A stretch of 64,000 bases of DNA. Source: Chitinophagaceae bacterium. GTDB lineage: Bacteria; Bacteroidota; Bacteroidia; Chitinophagales; Chitinophagaceae. Below the pieces are notes generated by a model. It worked only from the letters and a program-made list of their open reading frames with translations. It was not told the DNA's origin and made no database searches. The DNA lies in assembly GCA_016720565.1 (NCBI GenBank), contig JADKKJ010000012.1:372001-436000 (forward strand). Reading direction: 5' to 3'. Every line of letters starts with the position of its first letter. The first letter of the stretch is position 1. Position numbers and translations under genes: made by a program. Shown here one piece after another: positions 1 through 8,800 of this stretch.

Positions 1-1
1 G

Positions 2-2197
2 GAAATAGCCGCTAACATAGAAGATGTTTATAAATATACCGCGAAGGGAAATCTGGTAGCTGTTATCAGTAATGGCACAGCGGTACTTGGCCTGGGCGAT
101 ATCGGGCCTGAAGCAGGCAAACCCGTGATGGAGGGAAAAGGAGTGCTGTTCAAAATATTTGCCGACATCGATGTATTCGATATTGAGATCAATGAAAAAG
201 ATCCGGAAAAATTCGTACAGATCGTAAAAGCGCTTGAGCCAACATTTGGAGGGATCAACCTGGAAGACATCAAGGCCCCTGAATGTTTTTATATTGAAAA
301 GAAACTGAAGGAACAACTGCGCATCCCCGTAATGCACGACGACCAGCATGGTACCGCCATCATTTCTGGTGCTGCCCTGCTGAACGCGCTGGAGATCCAG
401 AAAAAGAAAATTGAAAAAGCCATCTTCGTTGTCAATGGCGCCGGTGCTGCCGCTATCGCCTGCAGCCGTTTATATGAATCGCTTGGCGCCAAACATGAGA
501 ATTTTTATATGTTCGACAGTAAGGGACTGTTGCAGCATAGCCGAACTGATCTCAGCGAACTGAAACTGTTATATGCCAATGGCAATAAACACATGACCCT
601 GGCTGAAGCAATGAAAATGGCCGATGTGTTTATCGGCCTGAGTTCAGCTGACTGCGTTACTAAGGAAATGGTGAAGAGCATGCCTAAGAATCCTATCGTA
701 TTCGCCATGGCCAATCCCGATCCTGAGATCGCCTATGAAGATGCCATAGAGACCAGGAAGGATATCATCATGGCCACCGGCCGCAGCGATTATCCTAACC
801 AGGTAAATAATGTACTGGGTTTCCCTTATATATTCCGCGGAGCACTGGATGTAAGGGCCACACAGATCAATGAGTCTATGAAACTGGCTGCTGTAAAGGC
901 TTTGGCCGACCTGGCAAAAACACCAGTGCCCGAGATCGTGAATATGGCCTATAATGAAAGGAACATCAGTTTCGGTCCCACCTATATCATTCCAAAACCC
1001 GTGGACCCTCGTTTGCTTTCAACTGTTGCTCCGGCTGTTGCGAAGGCCGCTATGGAAAGTGGTGTAGCGCAAACACCTATCACCGATTGGGCTGCTTATA
1101 AAAACAACCTGAATAAACGACTTGGCCTGGATAACCAGGTAATGCGTGTGATCGGTAACAAAGCCCGTCGTGATCCAAAACGGATCGTTTTCGCGGAAGC
1201 AGATAATTCCAAGATCCTGAAGGCGGCGCAGATAGCCTATGATGAAGGAGTGGCCTATCCTATTTTGCTGGGCGACCAGACAAAGATCAAAAAGATAGCG
1301 CTGGAAAATGGCATCGATCTCTATGATATTCCTATCCATGATCCGCGAAGCGATGAAATGGAAAATAAAAGGATACAATACGCCGAGCTCTTCTTTAAGA
1401 AAAGAGGTCGCCGTGGATTCAATGCCTACGAGGCGAAAAAAGTAATGAAGGACCGCAACTATTTTGGCTGCATGATGGTGGAATGCGGTGATGCGGATGC
1501 CATGATCTCTGGCCTCGCCAGGAATTATCCAGATACAATTCGCCCTGCCCTTCAAACCATCGGAACAGAACCTGGCGTGAAGAAGATAGCGGGCATGTAC
1601 CTGATGTTGACGAAGAAAGGTCCTTTATTCCTGGCAGATACTACCGTTAATTTCCAGCCTACGGCCGAAGAACTGGCTGATATCACGATCATGGTAGCGC
1701 GGGAAGTAATGCATTTTAATATTGTTCCGCGTGTGGCTATGCTCAGCTTTTCCAATTTTGGAAGCAGCAGTGCCCCCGAAGCTAAACTGGTGGCAAAAGC
1801 GCGAGAGATCGTAAAGCAGAAAATGCCGCAACTCATTGTTGACGGAGAGATGCAGGCTAATGTGGCTTTCAATAAAGAATTGATGAAAGAGAATTATCCA
1901 TTCTGCGAGCTGGTGGACCTGGATGTTAACACCCTCATCTTCCCGAATCTTGCAGCTGGTAATATCGCCTACAACCTGATGAAAGAACTGGAGACCGCTG
2001 ATGCGGTAGGCCCAATTCTTTTAGGACTGAATAAACCGGTACATATACTTCAGCTGGGCAGTTCTGTACGCAGTATTTACAATATGGCCCTGATTGCCGT
2101 AGTAGATGCCCAGTTAAAGAGTAAAAACCCAACCGGTGAGATCGTAGAAAGATCTAAATGGTGGAAAAGATTCAGGAAGGCTTCAAAGGACATCTAA
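2..2197 (+). CDS. maeB: NADP-dependent malic enzyme with phosphotransacetylase-like domain (5' partial)
   Basis: Converts malate to pyruvate plus CO2 with reduction of NADP in the cytosol, linking the TCA cycle to pyruvate and NADPH supply. The frame is open from base 2, so the N-terminus lies outside the window; by comparison with E. coli MaeB about 45-50 residues are missing. The visible 731 residues begin in the malic domain (motifs YKYTAKGNLVAVISNGTA, LGLGDIG, HDDQHGTA), continue into a Rossmann NAD(P)-binding domain (VNGAGAAAIA), and from about visible residue 390 into a phosphate acetyl/butyryl-transferase-like domain (RIVFAEADNSKIL). This two-domain form is the usual MaeB layout, in which the PTA part is regulatory rather than catalytic (family knowledge). 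An internal ATG at 125 is not the start because homology runs upstream of it. mlaE follows after 30 bases. Confidence 0.96.
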   Translation, partial: EIAANIEDVYKYTAKGNLVAVISNGTAVLGLGDIGPEAGKPVMEGKGVLFKIFADIDVFDIEINEKDPEKFVQIVKALEPTFGGINLEDIKAPECFYIEKKLKEQLRIPVMHDDQHGTAIISGAALLNALEIQKKKIEKAIFVVNGAGAAAIACSRLYESLGAKHENFYMFDSKGLLQHSRTDLSELKLLYANGNKHMTLAEAMKMADVFIGLSSADCVTKEMVKSMPKNPIVFAMANPDPEIAYEDAIETRKDIIMATGRSDYPNQVNNVLGFPYIFRGALDVRATQINESMKLAAVKALADLAKTPVPEIVNMAYNERNISFGPTYIIPKPVDPRLLSTVAPAVAKAAMESGVAQTPITDWAAYKNNLNKRLGLDNQVMRVIGNKARRDPKRIVFAEADNSKILKAAQIAYDEGVAYPILLGDQTKIKKIALENGIDLYDIPIHDPRSDEMENKRIQYAELFFKKRGRRGFNAYEAKKVMKDRNYFGCMMVECGDADAMISGLARNYPDTIRPALQTIGTEPGVKKIAGMYLMLTKKGPLFLADTTVNFQPTAEELADITIMVAREVMHFNIVPRVAMLSFSNFGSSSAPEAKLVAKAREIVKQKMPQLIVDGEMQANVAFNKELMKENYPFCELVDLDVNTLIFPNLAAGNIAYNLMKELETADAVGPILLGLNKPVHILQLGSSVRSIYNMALIAVVDAQLKSKNPTGEIVERSKWWKRFRKASKDI

Positions 2198-2227
2198 CCC
2201 ACGGTTTTAGCTATCTTAGCAGGATAT

Positions 2228-2974
2228 ATGACCCTATTTCACGATATAGGCCAGTACCTGCTGATGATCAAAGGAATGTTTGCGCGTCCTGAAAGCGCGA
2301 AAATGTACTGGAAGGAATTTATTCACCAGTGCACCGAGATCGGTATCGGCTCCCTGGGTATTGTGGCTATCATCTCCGTATTCATTGGAGCTGTTTCCAC
2401 CATTCAGACAGCCTATCAGCTGGTGAGCCCGCTAATTCCGCCCTCCACTATCGCGCAGATCGTAAGAGACACGGTGATCCTTGAGTTCGCCCCTACCCTG
2501 GTTTGTATTGTACTGGCCGGTGTGGCTGGTTCAAGAATTGCCAGTGAACTCGGTAACATGCGCGTAAGCGAACAGATCGATGCGCTGGAGATCATGGGCG
2601 TAAAAACAAAAACCTATCTGGTACTTCCAAAGATCGCTGCCGCTTTACTCACCATCCCAATGCTCGTAGTTATTTCCATGGCACTTGGTATATGGGGAGG
2701 CCGGCTGGCAGGCGTAAGTGCGGGTATTGTTTCAAGCAATGTGTTCGATAAAGGATTGCTGGAATTTTTCGTTCCCTACAACGTGATATTTGCCCTCACT
2801 AAATCCTATGTATTCGCATTTATCATATCATCCGTTCCCGCATTTTATGGATACTATGTTAAAGGCGGCGCACTGGAAATTGGCCGGGCCAGTACCAAGG
2901 CGGTGGTGGTGAGTTGCATACTGATACTTTTCGCAGACTATATTTTATCGGCTCTTTTACTGCAGAACGCATGA
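2228..2974 (+). CDS. mlaE: MlaE-family ABC transporter permease
   Basis: Inner-membrane permease of the Mla/MCE phospholipid transport system, 248 residues, the usual family size. It has several hydrophobic segments (about residues 45-75, 90-115, 140-170, 190-240) and the conserved MlaE loop motif ELGNMRVSEQIDALEIMG near residues 115-132, the region that contacts the ATPase. The stop overlaps the start of the ATPase gene by ATGA at 2971-2974, so the two are translationally coupled. A TATCTTAG sequence resembling the Bacteroidetes -7 box lies just upstream of the start. No MlaD/MCE substrate-binding gene or MlaC/MlaB gene is adjacent; in this phylum the MCE protein is often encoded elsewhere. 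Confidence 0.93.
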   Translation: MTLFHDIGQYLLMIKGMFARPESAKMYWKEFIHQCTEIGIGSLGIVAIISVFIGAVSTIQTAYQLVSPLIPPSTIAQIVRDTVILEFAPTLVCIVLAGVAGSRIASELGNMRVSEQIDALEIMGVKTKTYLVLPKIAAALLTIPMLVVISMALGIWGGRLAGVSAGIVSSNVFDKGLLEFFVPYNVIFALTKSYVFAFIISSVPAFYGYYVKGGALEIGRASTKAVVVSCILILFADYILSALLLQNA

Positions 2975-3780
2975 TAGAAGTAAGGAACATAAAAAAAGAA
3001 TTTGACGGCAAGACCATCATTGAAGATGTTAGCGCGGTGATGCAAACCGGCCAGTGTAATCTTATCATTGGTGCCAGCGGAAGCGGAAAGACCGTGCTGA
3101 TGAAATGTATGGTTGGATTATTCACTCCTGATGCCGGCGATATCATTTATGATGGAAAGAATTTCACCAACATGGCCCCCAATGAAAAGACTGAGGTTCG
3201 CAAAGAGATCGGTATGCTATTCCAGGGTTCTGCCCTGTTCGATAGCCAGACAGTGGAACAAAATGTAATGTTCCCGCTGAATATGTTCACCAACTGGACC
3301 ACCCGGAAAAAACTGGACCGGGTAAATGAAGTTTTGAACCGGGTGAACCTGAATGAATCCAACCGTAAGTTTCCCGCTGAATTAAGCGGAGGGATGAAAA
3401 AAAGGGTGGCCCTGGCCCGTGCGATCGTACTGAACCCAAAATATCTTTTCTGCGATGAACCTAACTCAGGCCTGGATCCGCAGACCTCGCTGGTGATCGA
3501 CCGGCTGATCCGGGAGATCACCCTTGAATTCAATATCACCACCGTTGTGAATACACACGACATGAACAGCGTAATGGAGATCGGGAATTATATCCTTTAC
3601 ATGTATAAAGGCCATAAAGAATGGGAAGGGAATAATAAAGAGATCATTTTCAGTAAGAATAAACTACTCAACGATTTTATTTTTGCCTCCGACTTCCTGC
3701 AGGATGCCAAAGACATGCGTATGCTGGAAGAAAAAGGCAAGATCGCCAACGACCGTGATATGGATGAGCTGCTGAAGTAG
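2971..3780 (+). CDS. mlaF: MlaF-type ABC transporter ATP-binding protein
   Basis: Cytoplasmic ATPase partner of MlaE. The 269 residues show Walker A (GASGSGKT, about residues 37-44), ABC signature (LSGGMKKR), Walker B (YLFCDEPNSGLDP) and switch histidine (NTHDMNS), all intact. The open frame extends 57 bases further upstream, but the ATG at 2971 is preferred because it gives the standard MIEVRNIKKEF beginning of the family and overlaps the mlaE stop by ATGA. A C-terminal extension of about 30 charged residues (KDMRMLEEKGKIANDRDMDELLK) follows the ATPase core. The stop at 3778-3780 lies 9 bases before an octamer repeat array that separates this operon from sucD. Confidence 0.93.
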   Translation: MIEVRNIKKEFDGKTIIEDVSAVMQTGQCNLIIGASGSGKTVLMKCMVGLFTPDAGDIIYDGKNFTNMAPNEKTEVRKEIGMLFQGSALFDSQTVEQNVMFPLNMFTNWTTRKKLDRVNEVLNRVNLNESNRKFPAELSGGMKKRVALARAIVLNPKYLFCDEPNSGLDPQTSLVIDRLIREITLEFNITTVVNTHDMNSVMEIGNYILYMYKGHKEWEGNNKEIIFSKNKLLNDFIFASDFLQDAKDMRMLEEKGKIANDRDMDELLK

Positions 3781-3789
3781 GCTTTCCTC

Positions 3790-3853
3790 CCTATTCACCC
3801 ATTCCCCTATTCACCCATTCACCCATTGACCTATTCCCCTATTTCACCTATTT
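3790..3853 (+). repeat. Octamer repeat array upstream of sucD
   Basis: Eight consecutive 8-nt units fill the mlaF-sucD gap: CCTATTCA, CCCATTCC, CCTATTCA, CCCATTCA, CCCATTGA, CCTATTCC, CCTATTTC, ACCTATTT. The array runs straight into the TATTTTTG promoter box of sucD. Related arrays occur at 20247, 40112 and 47746. Confidence 0.85.
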
Positions 3854-3856
3854 TTG
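3826..3856 (+). promoter_or_regulatory. Putative sucD promoter (TTGA ... TATTTTTG)
   Basis: The box TATTTTTG at 3849-3856 matches the Bacteroidetes -7 consensus TAnnTTTG. A TTGA at 3826-3829 lies 19 bases upstream, fitting the -33 TTG element. Both elements are formed by octamer units; the TTGA comes from the one unit ending in TTGA rather than TTCA. Transcription would begin about 3860, leaving a leader of roughly 10-13 bases before the ATG at 3873. Confidence 0.65.
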
Positions 3857-3872
3857 CGCCACAATTCCATCT

Positions 3873-4751
3873 ATGAGTATCCTCGTAAATAAGCATTCCA
3901 AGATCCTGGTTCAGGGATTCACCGGTACCGAAGGCAGTTTTCATGCCACCCAAATGATAGAATACGGAACCAATATAGTGGGCGGGGTAACCCCGGGAAA
4001 AGGTGGCAGCAGCCATCTCGACAAACCAGTTTTTAATACCGTTTCTGATGCGGTTATGCATACCGGCGCCAACGTCAGCATCATTTTTGTTCCGCCAGCG
4101 TTTGCGGCCGATGCGATCATGGAATCTGCTGAAGCAGGTATTAAACTCGTAGTCTGTATCACAGAAGGCATACCAGTTCAGGATATGGTAAAAGTGAAAA
4201 ATTACCTGCAGGGAAGCGCCACCCGCCTGGTTGGACCTAACTGTCCGGGTGTGATCACTTCAGACGAAGCCAAAGTGGGCATCATGCCTGGTTTTATATT
4301 TAAAAAAGGAAGGATAGGTATAGTGTCCAAATCGGGTACGCTCACCTATGAAGCGGCCGACCAGGTGGCAAAAGCGGGATTGGGTATCTCTACCGCTGTA
4401 GGTATCGGAGGCGATCCCATCATTGGCACTACTACCCGCGATGCAGTGGAAATGTTCATGAACGATCCGGAAACAGATGGGATCGTAATGATCGGCGAGA
4501 TCGGTGGCGGTATGGAGGCGGAAGCAGCCAGGTGGATCCAGGCTAATGGAAATAAAAAACCAGTGGTTGGTTTCATCGCAGGACAAACAGCCCCTCCCGG
4601 AAGAAGAATGGGCCATGCCGGGGCAATTGTTGGCGGGGCCGATGATACAGCAGCGGCGAAAATGAAGATCCTTTCCGAATGTGGTATCCATGTGGTAAGT
4701 AGCCCAGCAGATATCGGCATTAAAATGGCTGAAGTAATGAGTAAAAAATAA
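3873..4751 (+). CDS. sucD: Succinate-CoA ligase [ADP/GDP-forming] subunit alpha
   Basis: TCA-cycle enzyme subunit that interconverts succinyl-CoA and succinate with substrate-level phosphorylation; works as a heterotetramer with SucB (SucC), which is not in this window. The 292 residues match the normal length. Visible are the CoA-binding N-terminus (VQGFTGTEGSFHATQM, VGGVTPGKGG), the ligase region (GPNCPGVITSDEAKVGIMPG, SKSGTLTYEA) and the phosphohistidine motif GHAGAIVGG near residue 250. It is monocistronic: its own octamer/TAnnTTTG promoter precedes it and a strong terminator follows at 4770. Confidence 0.97.
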   Translation: MSILVNKHSKILVQGFTGTEGSFHATQMIEYGTNIVGGVTPGKGGSSHLDKPVFNTVSDAVMHTGANVSIIFVPPAFAADAIMESAEAGIKLVVCITEGIPVQDMVKVKNYLQGSATRLVGPNCPGVITSDEAKVGIMPGFIFKKGRIGIVSKSGTLTYEAADQVAKAGLGISTAVGIGGDPIIGTTTRDAVEMFMNDPETDGIVMIGEIGGGMEAEAARWIQANGNKKPVVGFIAGQTAPPGRRMGHAGAIVGGADDTAAAKMKILSECGIHVVSSPADIGIKMAEVMSKK

Positions 4752-4769
4752 TGATCTTTCAAATAAAAG

Positions 4770-4804
4770 AAAAAAGCCCTCGCCTTTCGGCGGGGCTTTT
4801 TTTT
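4770..4804. terminator. Bidirectional rho-independent terminator
   Basis: The arm AAAAGCCC-T-CGCC and GGCG-GGGCTTTT pair around a TTTC loop with one bulged T, flanked by A-tracts on the left and T-tracts on the right. It lies between convergent sucD and the DUF4476 gene and can serve both. Confidence 0.88.
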
Positions 4805-4826
4805 ATACCCAAGTGCAGAGAAAACT

Positions 4827-5561
4827 TTAGTGCGATTGTTCACGAAGAAAACGGTTCAATTCGTCTTTGCTACTGCTGAATGTGAACGCATCGGTCAACT
4901 GCCAGAAATTACGCTGGTCAACAGTTTTGCAATAAGCGGCTTTAGCCAGCTCCAGGCGGTTGCTTTCAAATGTGAAGAGCAACATCAGATCTTTCACCTG
5001 TGCAGTAGTAAAAGAATTTTTGCTGATCATTACCCTGGCAGAAGTAAGACGGTTGTTTTCGAACCATTCCCTGCGAAGCATATCCTTCACATCGTTGAAT
5101 TCACGAACACCCATAACATCCCTGAATCCGTCGTTGCCCAGGCCACCATTGCTGTTATCATAGTAGTCGTCGCCATCATTGTAAAATTCATTTTCGGCAT
5201 CGATCCTCATTTCATCCTGTATCACTTTACCAAAACGGCTGATGGTGATATCGGTATGGAAACCTCTTTTCAGGTAGATGGAATTATTGAAAAAGAACTC
5301 ACGGCGGCCAAAGCCAGTGCTGTTTCTTTTACCTTCACGATAGATCTTCACCTGGTGGCTTCCTTCGCCCAGGTATCCGATAACAAGACTATTGTCTTTC
5401 ATGCTGAACTGGCGGCCATCGATCTCAATTTTAAATTGGATAGAACTGGATACGGAGGAAATAGTAAGGCGGCTTCCATCAAAGCCACGCTTGCCATCGG
5501 ATGCAAATAAAGAAGAAGAACTGATGATGATGCCAAGTAAAAGAGTAGATATCTGTTTCAT
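4827..5561 (-). CDS. DUF4476 domain secreted protein
   Basis: A 244-residue protein with an N-terminal signal peptide (MKQISTLLLGIIISSSSLFA, cleavage after about residue 20) and a C-terminal DUF4476 domain (about residues 150-240; SKNSFTTAQVKDLMLLFTFE, NFWQLTDAFTFSSSKDEL). The middle part (residues 35-115) is beta-rich with a FQFKIEIDGRQF-like segment, consistent with a small beta-sandwich carrying a PEGA-like character, followed by an Asp/Asn/Gly-rich linker (DGDDYYDNSNGGLGNDG). DUF4476 has no established function; members are widespread periplasmic or surface proteins of Bacteroidetes. It converges on sucD and shares the terminator at 4770. A 226-codon frame on the opposite strand is a shadow of this gene. 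Confidence 0.85.
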   Translation of the reverse strand: MKQISTLLLGIIISSSSLFASDGKRGFDGSRLTISSVSSSIQFKIEIDGRQFSMKDNSLVIGYLGEGSHQVKIYREGKRNSTGFGRREFFFNNSIYLKRGFHTDITISRFGKVIQDEMRIDAENEFYNDGDDYYDNSNGGLGNDGFRDVMGVREFNDVKDMLRREWFENNRLTSARVMISKNSFTTAQVKDLMLLFTFESNRLELAKAAYCKTVDQRNFWQLTDAFTFSSSKDELNRFLREQSH

Positions 5562-5863
5562 AATTTTAAGTTTTAGGTTTTATGAATTTGGTTCGGTTCT
5601 TCTATTTCCAAACACGTGCCAGCGTAATGGAATAAAATGTTAAAGGAATCGTGCATACATAAAGCACTGATGCGGGATTTTGCGGGAATGCTTTACTGGT
5701 AATGGTTTCAGGCTGAAAAAAAAACAGGCTTCTGGCCTGGCCTGCAAACTTTAATTCATTAAAGATTGCCAGGTGAGACCAGTAATAGAACAGTAGTTTA
5801 TGAATTTGGCCTTCATCATGCATCTTAAAAGGCATTGTAATTATCTTGTATAAAATTCAACCC
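5562..5863. other. Divergent intergenic region, no gene supported
   Basis: Three hundred bases between the divergent DUF4476 and alpha-2-macroglobulin genes. A 77-codon minus-strand frame at 5602-5835 has no signal, motif or coding look. Short words TAAGTTT, TAGGTTT near 5568 have a weak 7-nt spacing. TATCTTGTA at 5843-5851 is a poor match to TAnnTTTG and may be the promoter of the right-hand gene. Confidence 0.5.
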
Positions 5864-8800
5864 ATGATCCGCTCCATTTTCCTTGGTTTGCTACTCTTAA
5901 CCGGGATCGTTCTATCCGCGCAGCGAACTGATAAAGAATATAACTCCAGGTGGAAAAGGGTAGATTCATTTTCAGCCAAAGGGCTACCTAAATCTGCCCT
6001 GAATGAAGTGCTGGCCATTTATAAACTGGCGAAAAAAGAAAACCTTCAGGACCAGCTGGTAAAGTCACTGGTCTATCGCATCAATTTACAGGAGGAGACC
6101 CGGGAAAGCAACCTCGCCAGAGGCATACCTGAACTGGAAAATGAAATTCGTCTGAGTGCCCCCCTGCCCGCTGCCCTTCTACAGAATATTACAGCCACTG
6201 CCTACTGGAATTATTATCGTAACAACCGCTATAAATATTATTCCCGTACAACAACGGTTAACTATAATTCTGCAGATCTGGAAACCTGGTCGGCCGAGGA
6301 TATCTTAAAAAAAGTGCAACAACTTTACCTGTCTTCCCTGAAGAATGAACGACTGCTTCAACAAACTTCCCTCTCCAACTTTGAAGCGATCATAATAAAA
6401 GGGAATACAAGACATCTTCGTCCCACCCTCTACGACCTGCTTGCCCAGGAAGCCTTGAAATTCTTTGAAAGTGGAGATATAGATATAAATAACCCTGTTT
6501 ATACTTTTGAACTTGACCAGGCAGATGCTTTTGGAAACTTGCAGGAATTTCTGGCTTATAATTTCAAAACTCGGGACTCTCTTTCCTCCAAACACAAAGC
6601 CATCCAGCTATACCAGAAATTACTGGCCTTTCATGCAAAAGACACAAAGCCGGATGCACTTATCGACCTGGATATTCAAAGACTTCGGTTCGTATACCAG
6701 AATTCTGTGCACCCGGAAAAAGAGAAACTTTATTTCAGGGCCATGGAAAATATCACGCTGCGGTACGGCAAACTACCTGCTTCCAACCTCGCTTCCTATT
6801 ATATGGCCCAATGGTACCAGCAAAAAGGCGCTTCCTTCAAGCCTTATGGAGATAGTACTAATTACAGAGACCTGGTAAAGGCAAGAGAGATCTGCAGGAA
6901 GCTGCTGCAACAAAAAGATTCCTCTGAAGGGAAATACCGCTGCCAGCAATTGCTGATGGGTATGGAAAGAGCTGAAATGAGTTTTAACGTAGAGAAAGTG
7001 AACAGCCCGGCCCTGGATATGCGGGCGTTTATCAAATACCGCAACCTCTCCGCCCTTTATTTCCGGGTAATACCTGTGACCAAAACGCTGAAAGAAGAAT
7101 TAAAAAATCAATACCTGGGTAATTACTGGAAAAAAATTGCGGAACTACCTGTAATAAAAAGCTGGGCCCAGCCGCTTCCATTACCAGATGATCTTCAGCA
7201 ACACGCTGCAGAGATCAGGGTAGAAGCGCTTTCATCAGGGGAATATCTGTTATTGGCATCCAGCGACAGTAATATGAGATCCTCCGAAGGCATTTTGGGC
7301 GCAGCTCATTTTTATGTTTCTTCTATTTCATTCATACACGAGGGCAGCCGCTATTATGTATTGAACAGGGAAACAGGAGCCCCATTAAAACAGGCAGGTG
7401 TTAAGGTCACCGAAACCACCTATAATTACAGTACTTCAAAAAATGAAATTTCAAAAGAAACAAACTACACCACGGATGAACATGGTTTTTTCAGGATCAA
7501 TGAACCAAAACAGAATGGCAGCTATTACAGCACATACAATATGAGCTTCACCTATGGCAACGATAAGCTTGAACTTAATGATGCCGTCAACGACTATTAT
7601 TACAGGACCGATCCCCCTGATACTGCGTCCGATGAAAAAGTATTCCTGTTCACCGACCGTAGTATTTATCGCCCCGGGCAATGGCTGTATTTCAAGGGTA
7701 TTGTGATCAGCAAAGGCCTCAGGAAAGCGGTGGCTGAACCTGGTTATGAAAACTGGATCTATTTACGAAATACAGATGAAGATAATATTGACTCTTTGAA
7801 AATAACCAGCAATGATTTTGGATCCTTCCAGGGAAAATTCCGTTTACCCAATAATGGGTTAACCGGTGAATTCTCCCTGCAGATGCAATATGATGAAGGC
7901 GAATCCTCATTCAGGGTTGAAGAATATAAAAGACCAAAATTCCAGGTCAGTTTCCTCCCGGTAAAAACAAGTTTCAGGCTGAATGAGACCATTGTGATCA
8001 CTGGTGAAGCAAAAGCCTATGCTGGAAATAATATAGACGGGGCCAAAGTAAGTTACCGGGTACAAAGGGTCGCCAGGTTTCCCTATCCATGGATGTATCG
8101 TCGCTGGTGGCAGCCTCCCTCCAGTAGTATGGAGATCACAAACGGAGAGATTGTTACCGATAAAGACGGGAAATTCAGGATCAGCTTCCAGGCCCTGCCA
8201 GATCTCAGCATTGATCCTAAGTTCGAACCTGTATTTGATTATAGCATCAGCACAGACGTTACTGATATAAACGGCGAAACACGTTCTGCCTCAGAAAATG
8301 TATCGATTGGATATAAAGCGCTGCAGCTAAGGGTAGTCATGCCAACCACCCTTCCGGCGGATAGTTTTCATAACCTTTCGCTGTTTACCTCAAATATGGC
8401 TGGTGAATTTCAAAAAGCGCAAGTCACGGTTAGCATTACACGTATGCTGCCTCCCCAGCGATTGATACGTGAAAGATATTGGACAAGGCCCGACCAGTTC
8501 ACCATGAGCAAGGAAGATTATATACGTTACTTCCCTAATGATGAATACGATAATGAAACGGACCCTGAAAGCTGGCCAAAAGAAAGAAATATGCTCAGTC
8601 GGGAAGATACCAGCCGGCAAACCGGCCAATGGGATATTCAATACCCCATCAAGCCGGGATATTATGAAGTGCTGGTGAAGGCCTACGACCCGGTGAAAAA
8701 AGAAGAGGTAAAAGATATCCGCTACATTGAACTTACTGGTAAGGAACTGCCCATGAAATACCTCAGCGTGCTTCGGGAAAAGCTGAGCGGAGAACCGGGC

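Noticed and set aside
1019..1555. 178-codon minus-strand frame inside maeB
   Set aside because: Antisense shadow of the well-supported malic enzyme; composition is typical of reversed coding sequence.
4830..5510. 226-codon open frame on the plus strand
   Set aside because: It lies opposite the DUF4476 gene, which has a signal peptide and a family domain; the plus-strand translation has no motif or signal.
5602..5835. 77-codon minus-strand frame between the DUF4476 and alpha-2-macroglobulin genes
   Set aside because: No signal peptide, motif or promoter; probably chance in intergenic DNA.
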